From: a virus
Length of the DNA stretch: 24,056 nt
Strand: one strand, 5' to 3'
Virus record (IMG/VR): IMGVR_UViG_3300025168_000655
Coordinates: 1 to 24,056 of that record
Shown in pieces: positions 13,889 through 22,774 of the stretch. The notes beneath the pieces are model-generated. The model ran no database searches and was not told the origin of the DNA. It saw only the letters and a program-made list of their open reading frames with translations. The position numbers and the translations under genes are program-made. The stretch's first letter is position 1. Each line of letters begins with the position of its first letter.

Positions 13889-16800
13889 TTATATTTTATT
13901 TTCTCTAAATCCTGTTTGCATTCCCCCTAATATAAATTTACCTGTTATCTTAAAAGGTACATCTGCTATGTTTTTATCTCTTATTACTACTCCTTCATGG
14001 TTTTCAACTGAACCCATTGGTGAATCTAATACTTTAAGTATTTCGTCTCCTAATTTTTCAGTTGCAAGATAAGTTGTAAAACCCTCTATGGCTTTTATCT
14101 TATCATCTTCATCTTTAAATAATTCGTCTATATTACCTCCATTTAATAAAGCCATATAAACTTGTTTACCAACTGCAGGTCTTTTTATTCCCCCCATAAA
14201 TATAGAAGCTTCTTCGGGGATGTTATTTAATTCACTTAACCATCTATCTAAAGATTGTGATTTATCTCCTTCATTAGATTTTATAGTATAATTTTTAGAA
14301 AGTGCAGATCCAAAATTAGGTTTTTTAGTCATTTCTGTTTCAACTGAACCATAAACTTCAAAGCCTCTTTTTTTAGCTGTTGGTGTTAAATTATTTAATA
14401 ATGACTGGAGTGCATTTTTATCATAAGGCATTTCAGTAGATTTTCTTTTTGATAGTATTTTTCCTGTTTTTGCACTTGGTTCATTTACCATCTCTATTTT
14501 ATTTAATCCATGAATAGCTATAAAATTAGATTCATATTTTTGTACGTTAGTTTTACCACTAACATACTCCATATTAAATAGTATGTTTGGATCTTCCCAC
14601 GCCCCTAATTTTTCTAAATCACTTTTTAAAGAAGGTAATGCTTCATTAAACATATCTAATACGTCTCCCCCTGTTTTAATAAAACCATGAATACTTCCGT
14701 CTTTTGTTTTAAATCTATTTTCTAAATCTGATTTTGTAACACCTTTTATATCAAGAGCTTGTTTAGAACCTCTATCTAAAGCAAATTGTTTTTTACCATC
14801 TATATCAACTAAACGAATAGAACTATTTACTCCGTCTATTTTAACAGCACCTGGGTTTTTTTCTAACGAAACTGCTGCTTTTTCAATAACATCTTTTAAA
14901 TCTTTACCTGAATTAACAAAGGATAAATTAAAAGGATGAGCCATATGACCTGCTGCTCCTCCTTCTGTTAGAAGGTGTTCCTTTATTATATTTGTCCACC
15001 AATCTTTTGAGAATAATTTTGATTCATTTATATTAATGTTTGATTCTCCCGTAGAATATTTTTTTCCGTTATTTATATGAAATTGTGCTTTTTTCGGATT
15101 ATTTGTTAATAATTGTTTATATTTATATTCAATATCCAATGCTTTGTCAGATAATACACCTATATTATGCATTTCTGTAGTAGGTTCTATTAATTCTAAA
15201 TACATGTTTTTCACTTCTATTAAAAACTCATTTGTAGGATCATTTTTTAAATCTTCATGTACTAAGGATAATATAGCTTGATAATATTCTTTATTAGTTT
15301 TAATATCATCTATCATTATTACTTGATCTAAAAACTTAATTGTATCTGTGTCTGTAGTTTGAGCAGACACACTACTAGCTACTGCTAATGTTATTGCTAA
15401 TGTTAGTAATCCTTTTTTACTATAATTTTTAATTTTATCTAATATATTTTTCATAACTATTTCTTGTAAATCATTTGTATTTCCTATAATATCATCTACT
15501 ATTGCTTTTTCTTTATTTGAGAGTCCTTCTGTCATTTCTAAATTTTCTGGTGAGTCTTCTTTAAAATATGTGTGATAAAAATAATTTAAAGCATCTAATT
15601 TTTCCCCTGTTAGTTTTTGTTTTAATCTTGCATATGTTTCTTCTGCATCTGGAGTGTCTAGTTTTTTAACTAAATCTGCATATAAAGCCCAATATTTTAA
15701 TTCATGGTCTTCCATTTCATATAACTTTCTTGTAAGTGTACCTTTTACATAATTGGGTACTTTATAACCACCTCCTCCATAGTTATTTCCCTTCATGTTA
15801 GACATATCTTTATTTAAACGTTTCATATTTTTAGCATGTTTGGCTTTTTCTTGTTTATTCATCATACCCATCATTTCACTTAAATTTTCTACTTCATAAG
15901 GTATGCCTTTTTCTTTAAGTAAAGATTCTATTTCAGGGAAAGAATTAGGAATTATAACCTTAATAATATATTTATCCAAATTACTAATATCTCTATCTAC
16001 TCTTTCTTCATATTCATCAATTTCCTGACCTGTTTCAGGGTTGATCATGTCTGGGTGAAAATCACGATATGGTCTTATTTTATAATTTTGGGATAATTTA
16101 TCCCCATCAATAACTAAAATAATTAAATCATCACCTCCCCCAAACCACATCTTTAAATCATTATTCATAACTCGAGTAAAACTTATGGATGGTGGGTTAT
16201 TCGAGGCCTTTAATTTGTTTTGTTTAATTATATTTTCTATATCAAAAAGGTCAGCATAATGATATAATGTACCTACTTGTTTACCTTCATTTAATTCTCT
16301 TACTGCTGCTGGATCTTCTACTGTTAATTTTATGTCTGGATATTTGTCTTTTAAAGCAGATACAGCTGTTCTATTTTCTTCTGAATCATCAATAAAATAA
16401 ATTGTTTTATAACCTTTATTTATGTGGTTTTCTATCCAATCTGCTTTGTCTTGTCCTGTTACTTTACCATCTACTTGTAATCCTAAAGGGACAACGTAAG
16501 CAGCTAATCCTAATTCTTCTCTCATATATCGAGTAACTGGATGTCCTATAGAACGGGCTGTTAGTATGGTTGTTTTTACTTCTGATCTGCTTAGTGAGTC
16601 TTTTAATTTATTTACAACTTTACTATTTACAATAGCATCATCTATTTGTTTTTCAAATTCAGAAAAATTATATTTTATTTCTAAACTACCTAATCTTGCT
16701 TCTAATGCTTTACTTTCTTCAGGAAAATTTTCAGCAGGTATTAGTATTTCTTTATTATAGTCCCCATTAGGACTAGTTATAGTTGTTCTAATGTTAGCTT

Positions 16801-17536
16801 TTACTCTAGCTATTGTATCGTCAAAATCATAAGCATGTAAAGTTTTTCCTTTTTCATCTGCTTCATACATTGTTCCTGCTCCCCCTTGTCCTGAAGCAGC
16901 ACTATATTGTCCCCCTCTTCTATATTTGTATCCAGGGGTAATATCATCTGGTTTTGTATAACCCGCTTTATATTCGCTACTTTTAGCAAAGTCGTAATAA
17001 TGGTCGTTTGGGTCGTATAAATCTTCATTTAAACCTATTACTATATTCCAAGCTTTATCTTTATCTATGTGGTTAGGTATTCCTTTTTTAAATAATTCTT
17101 TATCATCAGATTGAACAAATCCCCTCATATCAGTACCTGATATTCCTCCTCCTTGTGGTTTTATTAATTTAATTTTAAATGTAATGTCCCTAGGTTCAGC
17201 AAATTTACCTATGTTTGCATAACGTTGATCGCTTGAATCTTTTTCACCCATTCCTAAGTAAACTGTAGATCCTTCTGGTGCTTCTTTTTCTATAAAATCA
17301 TACACATCTCTTACGGGAGAAATCCCTGCTGGTCTAATTTCTAACCCTAAATCGTTTTGTGTATAAAGTTTCCATAAGTTAATAGACATAACTTGAGTAA
17401 TACCGTCTCTTTCTTTAGGCCCAACAAATATTATTAATTTATCTGCTTTAGACTCTGCAAAGAATTTTAGAGCCATATCATAATGACCAACATGGGGTGG
17501 TTTGAATCCACCAGGTAAAAGTGCGATTTTTGACAT
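13889..17536 (-). CDS. Multidomain protein: NMNAT-like + HAD + ART-like + ligase-type nucleotidyltransferase (probable polyprotein)
   Basis: 1215 residues. (a) 1-165: cytidylyltransferase/NMNAT-like domain with GGFKPPHVGH (His15, His18) and ISGTDMR (132-138). (b) About 230-410: HAD phosphatase, DFDDT at 237-241, LTAR near 325, FIDDSEEN at 381-388. (c) About 419-550: LYHYADLFDIENIIKQ, ISFTR, VIDGDKLS and EYEERV, resembling ADP-ribosyltransferase/Tpt1-fold phage proteins; moderate support. (d) 590-660: helical. (e) 695-726: signal-peptide-like segment ending Ser-Ala-Gln. (f) 859-1215: ligase-type nucleotidyltransferase with K899-I-D-G, MEYVSG (motif III), EGVVIR 1181-1186 (motif IV) and K1196-x3-K1200 (motif V); its start GGAAGHMAHPF is a conserved T4-like phage block. 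Possible prohead-protease sites fall at 225, 417, 670, 838 and 858. Adenylate transfer is likely; substrates (NAD, RNA ends) are inferred. The start follows a TATATTTATA element. Confidence 0.88.
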   Translation of the reverse strand: MSKIALLPGGFKPPHVGHYDMALKFFAESKADKLIIFVGPKERDGITQVMSINLWKLYTQNDLGLEIRPAGISPVRDVYDFIEKEAPEGSTVYLGMGEKDSSDQRYANIGKFAEPRDITFKIKLIKPQGGGISGTDMRGFVQSDDKELFKKGIPNHIDKDKAWNIVIGLNEDLYDPNDHYYDFAKSSEYKAGYTKPDDITPGYKYRRGGQYSAASGQGGAGTMYEADEKGKTLHAYDFDDTIARVKANIRTTITSPNGDYNKEILIPAENFPEESKALEARLGSLEIKYNFSEFEKQIDDAIVNSKVVNKLKDSLSRSEVKTTILTARSIGHPVTRYMREELGLAAYVVPLGLQVDGKVTGQDKADWIENHINKGYKTIYFIDDSEENRTAVSALKDKYPDIKLTVEDPAAVRELNEGKQVGTLYHYADLFDIENIIKQNKLKASNNPPSISFTRVMNNDLKMWFGGGDDLIILVIDGDKLSQNYKIRPYRDFHPDMINPETGQEIDEYEERVDRDISNLDKYIIKVIIPNSFPEIESLLKEKGIPYEVENLSEMMGMMNKQEKAKHAKNMKRLNKDMSNMKGNNYGGGGYKVPNYVKGTLTRKLYEMEDHELKYWALYADLVKKLDTPDAEETYARLKQKLTGEKLDALNYFYHTYFKEDSPENLEMTEGLSNKEKAIVDDIIGNTNDLQEIVMKNILDKIKNYSKKGLLTLAITLAVASSVSAQTTDTDTIKFLDQVIMIDDIKTNKEYYQAILSLVHEDLKNDPTNEFLIEVKNMYLELIEPTTEMHNIGVLSDKALDIEYKYKQLLTNNPKKAQFHINNGKKYSTGESNININESKLFSKDWWTNIIKEHLLTEGGAAGHMAHPFNLSFVNSGKDLKDVIEKAAVSLEKNPGAVKIDGVNSSIRLVDIDGKKQFALDRGSKQALDIKGVTKSDLENRFKTKDGSIHGFIKTGGDVLDMFNEALPSLKSDLEKLGAWEDPNILFNMEYVSGKTNVQKYESNFIAIHGLNKIEMVNEPSAKTGKILSKRKSTEMPYDKNALQSLLNNLTPTAKKRGFEVYGSVETEMTKKPNFGSALSKNYTIKSNEGDKSQSLDRWLSELNNIPEEASIFMGGIKRPAVGKQVYMALLNGGNIDELFKDEDDKIKAIEGFTTYLATEKLGDEILKVLDSPMGSVENHEGVVIRDKNIADVPFKITGKFILGGMQTGFRENKI
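15359..15454 (-). other. Internal signal-peptide-like segment, possible internal start
   Basis: Residues 695-726 of the 1215-residue protein begin with Met-Lys, have a basic region (KIKNYSKK), a hydrophobic core GLLTLAITLAVASSV and end Ser-Ala-Gln, the pattern of a Bacteroidetes signal peptide. Bases before this ATG (AAGAAATAGTT) are A-rich, like real starts here. It may be a relic of gene fusion, an internal start for an exported protein, or a membrane anchor. Confidence 0.6.
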
Positions 17537-17552
17537 TAATTATACAGTTTGT

Positions 17553-17562
17553 TATAAATATA
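17553..17562 (-). promoter_or_regulatory. TATATTTATA element, candidate promoter box
   Basis: Exact copy of the element at 2861 and 22775, here 16 nt before the ATG of the 1215-residue gene and just after the primase stop. With the 2861 copy it shares the longer AGG[C/T]TTATATTTATA. Confidence 0.4.
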
Positions 17563-17567
17563 AACCT

Positions 17568-18491
17568 CTAAGACAAGGCTAGCCTTTTTTTCATCAATAT
17601 AGAGATTGTAAGTTCTGTTGCGTTATGGAGTAATTTTGTAAAGGTTTTAAAACCAAGTTCGGAAGGATCCTTATCTCCCATTTCTATAAGATAAACTCGC
17701 TTTCCATAAGACATAAAGGTTTCAGCATGGTTAAAAGCATCTTTTAAAGCGTCTTCATCTAATGCAAGATAAATTTTTTCTACGTTACTTTTAATAATTT
17801 TTTTCATTAAGGTTGTAGATAATTTCTTTCCAAACAAAGGAATTGCATTACGTTTTATAGCCATTGCATCGAACGCACCTTCGCACAAAATCACGGGTAA
17901 ATCCCAGTTTATATACATTTCAAACCCAATTATGTCCTTGGTACTGGAAGCTAATTTATGTTTAATATACGCGTTTTTATCAAACGAACGACCTACATAA
18001 TAATTTAAAAAACCATCTTTATCATATGAAGGAATTACAACCATATTTTTTAATGGTCCTTCCTCACAATAATGTAAATCATATTTAACTACATCTTGTT
18101 GTGTAATTCCTCTTTGATTTAAATAATGTAATGCGTGTTTTGATAAAACGGCAGAACTAGACATTATAGGTGTAACTTCTTTAGGTAGCTGTAAAGTGTT
18201 AGGATCAACTTTTTGTTTAACTTTCGATTTAAAATTATATTGATTATCGATTTCTTTTAAAGCCCCAAATGCAGCTCCAGGAGCATTAGCCTTTTTAAGT
18301 AATTGAAAAGCTCTATGACCTTTATAATTACAAACCCAACATTGAAATTTTTGGGATAAAAGGTTAAATGTTAATTTATTCTTGTGATGATTACAAGAAG
18401 GACATTTAAAAACAGCCTCATCACCCCCTCGAGCAGATTTACTTCTTCCTAAAATCGATTCGAGTAATTTTTTTAATAAATCTTCTTTCAT
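17568..18491 (-). CDS. 61: DNA primase, T4 gp61-like (zinc finger + TOPRIM)
   Basis: Makes RNA primers at the replication fork with the gp41-type helicase. The N-terminus is a zinc ribbon, C30-x2-C33 and C51-x2-C54, with the spacing of primase zinc fingers. The TOPRIM domain shows LCEGAFDAMAIKR (Glu204-Gly) and LALDEDA (Asp245, Asp247), the metal-binding acidic residues. At 307 residues it is a little shorter than T4 gp61 (342). The gene overlaps the upstream GIY-YIG-like gene by 4 nt (ATGA). It lies inside a block of structural genes instead of beside helicase and polymerase genes, none of which are in the window. Confidence 0.92.
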   Translation of the reverse strand: MKEDLLKKLLESILGRSKSARGGDEAVFKCPSCNHHKNKLTFNLLSQKFQCWVCNYKGHRAFQLLKKANAPGAAFGALKEIDNQYNFKSKVKQKVDPNTLQLPKEVTPIMSSSAVLSKHALHYLNQRGITQQDVVKYDLHYCEEGPLKNMVVIPSYDKDGFLNYYVGRSFDKNAYIKHKLASSTKDIIGFEMYINWDLPVILCEGAFDAMAIKRNAIPLFGKKLSTTLMKKIIKSNVEKIYLALDEDALKDAFNHAETFMSYGKRVYLIEMGDKDPSELGFKTFTKLLHNATELTISILMKKRLALS

Positions 18492-18916
18492 TTAAAATCT
18501 CTGTCGTAAAACTTACCTAATATGTTGTCATTAAGATATTGTTTGTTTTCTAAAACTTCAAACACAAATTGATATTTACATTCTAAATATGTGAGTTCCT
18601 TTTTATTGTAGGCAATCTTTAGTATTTTTCTATGTAAATCGTAATCATGTGCTTCTTTAATAAAACTGTGAGAACCATAGTAAGTTTTCCAATCGCTTTC
18701 CTTTAATACTCTCTTAAATGTTGGTGGGCGACCTTTACCTTCATATAGGGCTTTTTCTTTTTTGCCTAATTTTTTCTTTAAATTGTAAATTAAAGATTTT
18801 TTACCAATGTATTTTTTTCCCGTTGGTAAGTGAGTTGTTTGATAAATAAAACCAAATGCATCTTTTGGGAGATCACTAATTTCTTGTATAACTTTGTCTT
18901 TATAGTTCCATTGCAT
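18488..18916 (-). CDS. GIY-YIG-like endonuclease (Seg-like)
   Basis: A 142-residue protein with GFIYQTTHLPTGKKYIGKK (about 22-40), which carries the two parts of the GIY-YIG motif as GFIY and KYIG. A conserved SDWKTYYGSH block and the acidic TYLECKYQF helix (a probable metal-binding Glu) follow, then YLNDNILGKFYDR. This is the short nuclease family often annotated as Seg-like in T4-like phages. It lacks an evident DNA-binding extension. Its ATGA overlap with primase shows stable integration into the operon, which argues for a DNA-metabolism role rather than an invading homing element, though homing cannot be excluded. Confidence 0.8.
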   Translation of the reverse strand: MQWNYKDKVIQEISDLPKDAFGFIYQTTHLPTGKKYIGKKSLIYNLKKKLGKKEKALYEGKGRPPTFKRVLKESDWKTYYGSHSFIKEAHDYDLHRKILKIAYNKKELTYLECKYQFVFEVLENKQYLNDNILGKFYDRDFK

Positions 18917-18939
18917 ACGTTAAATGTACGAAAGGTATT

Positions 18940-20940
18940 TTAGGTATCCCAGCGAAGTACGAAAGTTGTGTCAGTTTCATCTGACATTTTAGTTGGTTGG
19001 CCTAATTTACCAACAACTAATAATTCATAGTCTTCATTATAAAGACCAAGTGTTGTAACATAAGGTTTCCAAAGTGAACTTGTTGCAAAATTAGCTAGTG
19101 TTTCTCCCTCTTCATTTTGAATACAACGAGTAGTTACATTATTAGTGTAATTATATTCTTGTTCGTCTATAGTACATTGTATTTCGTTTTCTACTAAAGG
19201 CATTGTATTTTTATAACGAATAGAGGATGTTATATTATTATGTTTAAAATGATTAAAATAATAAGGATTAGTAATAGTTATTAATCCCATATTATAAAAT
19301 ATATTACCTACTATGGGAGTTCCTATATATTTTGATTCATAAGAATGTTCTATTATTTCTTCTTCTAAAAGAGGTCTTTGATATATTGATATGTTTTGTA
19401 AGGAACCAGTAAAGAAATTTCTTATACCCCCTTGACATCCTATATAGATATTAGCATTATTTTGTGTTACCCCTGCATCTTTTTTACAAGTTGAACACCC
19501 TGTTGGGTAATCTTCTATTACAGATGCTTGTTTTGTTCCATCTATCCAAATACTTAATTCTAAATCTTCAGTTGTTTGGTTTTTTTCATATTGACAAGTT
19601 ATATTATATATAGACCCATTTACAGGATTAAAAGGTAAAGGTGTAGTTACAGTGTGTGTTTTATATCCATCACTTCTTCTAAAGCATAAGTTGTAATCAC
19701 ATCCATCTGCTGTTGTAGTTTCTAAAAATATTTCAAAAGGATATCTAATTCCTGAGGGTATGTCTACTTCTTGATTTGAACCAGATGTATTAAGATTTAA
19801 TAAAGATGCTTTTCCTTCTAAAGAAGATGCTATTACTGTTTTTGTTAAACTTTTACCTATAATATGAAATTCTAAAACATCATCATCTAAACCATCTTTT
19901 ATATAGCATGCAGGTTTTAAATTAAAGTTTATAGAAAAATCATCAGTAGTGTTAAAATTGTATTTTTCATTATGGGGTAGTTGTAAGTAACTTCCTCCTC
20001 TTTTATCAATATTTCTTTCCTTTTTATTTATTGTATGGTATCCTAACCCATTATGATGAAAATCCATAAAGGTAATCTTAGTAAAATCTGTATTAGTATC
20101 ATAATCTGTTTCACTAATTGATGATTGATTAAAATTACGATATTTAGGGAAATAAGAGTATTTTGAAAATCTAATATTATTATAATCTACTAACCCATAA
20201 TAATAACTGTCATCATAAACATCTTCTTGACTATAAGTAGGTATTACACAACCTGTTGCATCAAATTGAGGTAAAGATGAATTTGGACCAATTGAATGAG
20301 TTAATATATTTATTATTCTTTTTCCTTTTTTATTGTGTGTTAGTTTTGTATGTTTATAAGAATTAATAGGATTTAAATAAAATATTCTATCATCTTTAAA
20401 TATTTCTCTATGATTATATTTTTGGGCATTAGGAAAAAATTCAGGAGTAAATGCTTGAGATCCTGATCCTATAGCTGATTCTAAATGGAATAAATTACCT
20501 AAACCATCATCAATAAATCTTGCTGTTAACTCAACTGTATTTCCCGCTTGAAGTTCTGTTAAGTCCTCAAAATTTTCAACATGGGTTATTGTTTCTAATT
20601 GTAATGATTTTGGTTTTATTTCTACTCCATAATTTAGTTGGGGGATAGAATATATGTAAACTTCTTCATCTAGTTGTCTATGATGTTTAATAAAATTAAC
20701 ATTACCAAACTTATTAGCTAAATCTGAAGGGTAATCTTCGTAGAATAAATGCTCTAATTGTGTATGACCTATATTTGCAGCTTCATATTGTTCTGTTGCA
20801 CTTTGGCTCCATGAACATGTTATGAAGTATATATGGTTTGTAGAATCTGAATAACCTTTTAAGGTATGATCATACTGTTTATGTGCATTAAAGGGTACAA
20901 CTGCTATATCGGATGCCTTTAATTTCTTGTATACAAACAT
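18940..20940 (-). CDS. Virion structural protein with LamG-like domain, probable tail fibre/baseplate
   Basis: A 666-residue protein rich in Tyr, Asn, Thr and Phe, typical of virion adhesins. Residues about 315-535 look like a concanavalin-A/LamG sandwich: GGSYLQLP, DDFSINFNLKP, YNITCQYEK, LSIWIDGTKQ, then a GSLQNISIYQRPLLEEE end, the usual final strand and helix. The last 45 residues (YVTTLGLYNEDYELLVVGKL) are a module shared with the following 366-residue protein. The LamG part may bind glycans on the host surface. It has several Cys (C413, C419, C482, C485, C502), uncommon in cytoplasmic fibre proteins. It precedes the GIY-YIG gene by 23 nt. Confidence 0.75.
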   Translation of the reverse strand: MFVYKKLKASDIAVVPFNAHKQYDHTLKGYSDSTNHIYFITCSWSQSATEQYEAANIGHTQLEHLFYEDYPSDLANKFGNVNFIKHHRQLDEEVYIYSIPQLNYGVEIKPKSLQLETITHVENFEDLTELQAGNTVELTARFIDDGLGNLFHLESAIGSGSQAFTPEFFPNAQKYNHREIFKDDRIFYLNPINSYKHTKLTHNKKGKRIINILTHSIGPNSSLPQFDATGCVIPTYSQEDVYDDSYYYGLVDYNNIRFSKYSYFPKYRNFNQSSISETDYDTNTDFTKITFMDFHHNGLGYHTINKKERNIDKRGGSYLQLPHNEKYNFNTTDDFSINFNLKPACYIKDGLDDDVLEFHIIGKSLTKTVIASSLEGKASLLNLNTSGSNQEVDIPSGIRYPFEIFLETTTADGCDYNLCFRRSDGYKTHTVTTPLPFNPVNGSIYNITCQYEKNQTTEDLELSIWIDGTKQASVIEDYPTGCSTCKKDAGVTQNNANIYIGCQGGIRNFFTGSLQNISIYQRPLLEEEIIEHSYESKYIGTPIVGNIFYNMGLITITNPYYFNHFKHNNITSSIRYKNTMPLVENEIQCTIDEQEYNYTNNVTTRCIQNEEGETLANFATSSLWKPYVTTLGLYNEDYELLVVGKLGQPTKMSDETDTTFVLRWDT

Positions 20941-20952
20941 CGAATATCATTT

Positions 20953-22053
20953 TTAGTAGTCAATTTTTACCTTTATTAAGCTTTCTTTTGTAAAATCTTT
21001 AGGTAAAGGTTTACTTAATTTTGCAACAGCTAATAAATCACCTCCATTACTATATAAACCTACTGTAGTAATATATACTGTTGGTTGATCTGCCATAGAT
21101 TGAAATCTTAAATTACCTTGATCATCTATAAAAGAAGGATTTGTTGTGTAATTAAATTCACTGTTTTTTACTCTTGTAAAATAGTATTGAGATGTAACTT
21201 TTTCTTCACTATCTAATATAAAGTTATTACCATATTGTATAGCTGCTTGTAGTTTTTCAAGATTTGCTCCTTTATCATTTGGAATATCATAATAAACCAT
21301 ATTAGTATTATTTAATGGATCTCCTAATCCTTTTAATGCAGAAGATTCTTGACAAGCATCTGCATTAAGTATTATAAAACCTGCATCTGGGTAAAATAAC
21401 CCATATGATCCACTATCTCCTGCTCCTATCCCAAAAGATAAATTACTAGCGTGTCCTCCATTATTATCTGTATCATAATAAGCTTCACCACTTGAACCAG
21501 AAACTATATCATATTGTCTTCCACACATAGTCATTTTTGCTGAACCTGTTGTGGTTACACTATTATCTGTTAATTGGATTGAAGCTCCTCCAGCTTCACT
21601 AGATCCTAAAAATAGATTAAGTGTTCCTGGTTTTAAGTTTTGTTTATAATTTTTTCTTTCAACGTTTATAACCCAAATAGCTTTTGGAGTATAACCATTA
21701 AATGTAAATTCTTGAGTTTCATCCCCAAAAACTATTTGTTGATAGTGATGATAATTCCATTTAGTAGCTGAATATCCATAAGAACCTATATCATTGGTAA
21801 AATCTTCTGAACCTGATCCATCTCTATGACCAAAAGCTATTGCATATTCTTTTGATGCTGATATTGAACCAGTATACATGTTGTATATATCCCAAAAGAA
21901 ATTACCTTGTGAGTTAGGTAATGTTTGGTCTGTTTGTAAAGATGCTGTTTCTGCTTGTGATAAATTGTTTGCGTTATTAGCCCAAGTGGATGTAGAAATT
22001 CTTTTAGTATCGAGTACTATATCTTCTGAGTTATATCTTACTAATGTTGCCAT
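20953..22053 (-). CDS. Virion structural protein with shared C-terminal module
   Basis: A 366-residue Gly/Ser/Thr/Asn-rich protein, probably beta-structured. The N-terminus (ATLVRYNSEDIVLDTKRISTSTW) and Gly-rich middle suggest a baseplate or fibre component. The C-terminal part (PTVYITTVGLYSNGGDLLAVAKLSKPL, here residues about 324-350, followed by LIKVKIDY) is clearly related to the end of the 666-residue protein, pointing to a common attachment or trimerisation module. It lies 15 nt after the 230-residue gene and 12 nt before the 666-residue gene. Precise location in the virion is unknown. Confidence 0.75.
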   Translation of the reverse strand: MATLVRYNSEDIVLDTKRISTSTWANNANNLSQAETASLQTDQTLPNSQGNFFWDIYNMYTGSISASKEYAIAFGHRDGSGSEDFTNDIGSYGYSATKWNYHHYQQIVFGDETQEFTFNGYTPKAIWVINVERKNYKQNLKPGTLNLFLGSSEAGGASIQLTDNSVTTTGSAKMTMCGRQYDIVSGSSGEAYYDTDNNGGHASNLSFGIGAGDSGSYGLFYPDAGFIILNADACQESSALKGLGDPLNNTNMVYYDIPNDKGANLEKLQAAIQYGNNFILDSEEKVTSQYYFTRVKNSEFNYTTNPSFIDDQGNLRFQSMADQPTVYITTVGLYSNGGDLLAVAKLSKPLPKDFTKESLIKVKIDY

Positions 22054-22068
22054 GTTTTATTTTATGTT

Positions 22069-22761
22069 TTATTTAAGGAATATACCTGTTTCTCCTTTAG
22101 TTCCTCTAGTTGCTATTACTTCTTTAGAAATTTCAATTGGAATAGTTGTTCTAGCTCCTGAATCAACTCCCTCAACAGTGATGGTAGTTGTTAATTTTGT
22201 GTTTGAACCAAATAAAGAAGTACTACTAATACCTGTTAAGCTAAAACTCATACCTCTTATTGTTTCACTTAAAGCTGAATCTGCAAAAGGTCTACGATTT
22301 GATGTTGCTCCTTTTTGTCCTACTCCTACAAATGCTTGTAATAATCTTCTATCAGCAATTGTAGCCATATATCCTGATGGTTCTTTTAAATTAGCTTGAC
22401 CACCAAAATTAAGTGTTGTTGGATTAAGAGCAGTAGTTGCTCCAAGGGATAATTGAACTTTAGATATATTACAAGTTACAATTGGTAATTTAGTTGTACC
22501 CCTAGGTAAACTAACTAATTTGTGGATCATTATATTATTTTCATCTGGAAATGCTTCTAATAAAGGACCATTTTCAATTGCTTCTCCTGCAAATTGTGAA
22601 CCATTTGGGTGTTCTTCATTCCATAATGAATAATTAATTTCATCATCTGCTAATGCGAATTGTGTTATTTTAAAAGATCCATCATTTCTTGCTAATAATT
22701 CACGACCTCTTTTTGTTAATACTGCATCTACTATAACTTGTGTGTTGTCTAAATATCCCAT
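22069..22761 (-). CDS. Conserved T4-like virion structural protein
   Basis: A 230-residue protein. The N-terminus MGYLDNTQVIVDAVLTKRG, then RELLARNDGSFKITQFALADDEI with DYSLWN-type continuation (NYSLWNEEHPNGS), is a block I recognise from structural proteins of many T4-like marine phages. It is followed by a strand-rich region and ends GTKGETGIFLK. Function within the particle is not known; position beside fibre-like genes suggests the tail or baseplate. A TATATTTATA element lies 13 nt upstream. Confidence 0.8.
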   Translation of the reverse strand: MGYLDNTQVIVDAVLTKRGRELLARNDGSFKITQFALADDEINYSLWNEEHPNGSQFAGEAIENGPLLEAFPDENNIMIHKLVSLPRGTTKLPIVTCNISKVQLSLGATTALNPTTLNFGGQANLKEPSGYMATIADRRLLQAFVGVGQKGATSNRRPFADSALSETIRGMSFSLTGISSTSLFGSNTKLTTTITVEGVDSGARTTIPIEISKEVIATRGTKGETGIFLK

Positions 22762-22774
22762 TTTGTTTATTTAT

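Noticed and set aside
17575-17592. Palindrome AAGGCTAGCCTT followed by seven T on the plus strand, like a terminator
   Set aside because: The stem is only four pairs with a four-base loop, it lies within the end of the minus-strand primase gene, and no plus-strand gene precedes it.
21878-22399. Plus-strand open frame of 173 codons
   Set aside because: It lies opposite two convincing minus-strand structural genes, has low-complexity hydrophobic content and no start context or family match.
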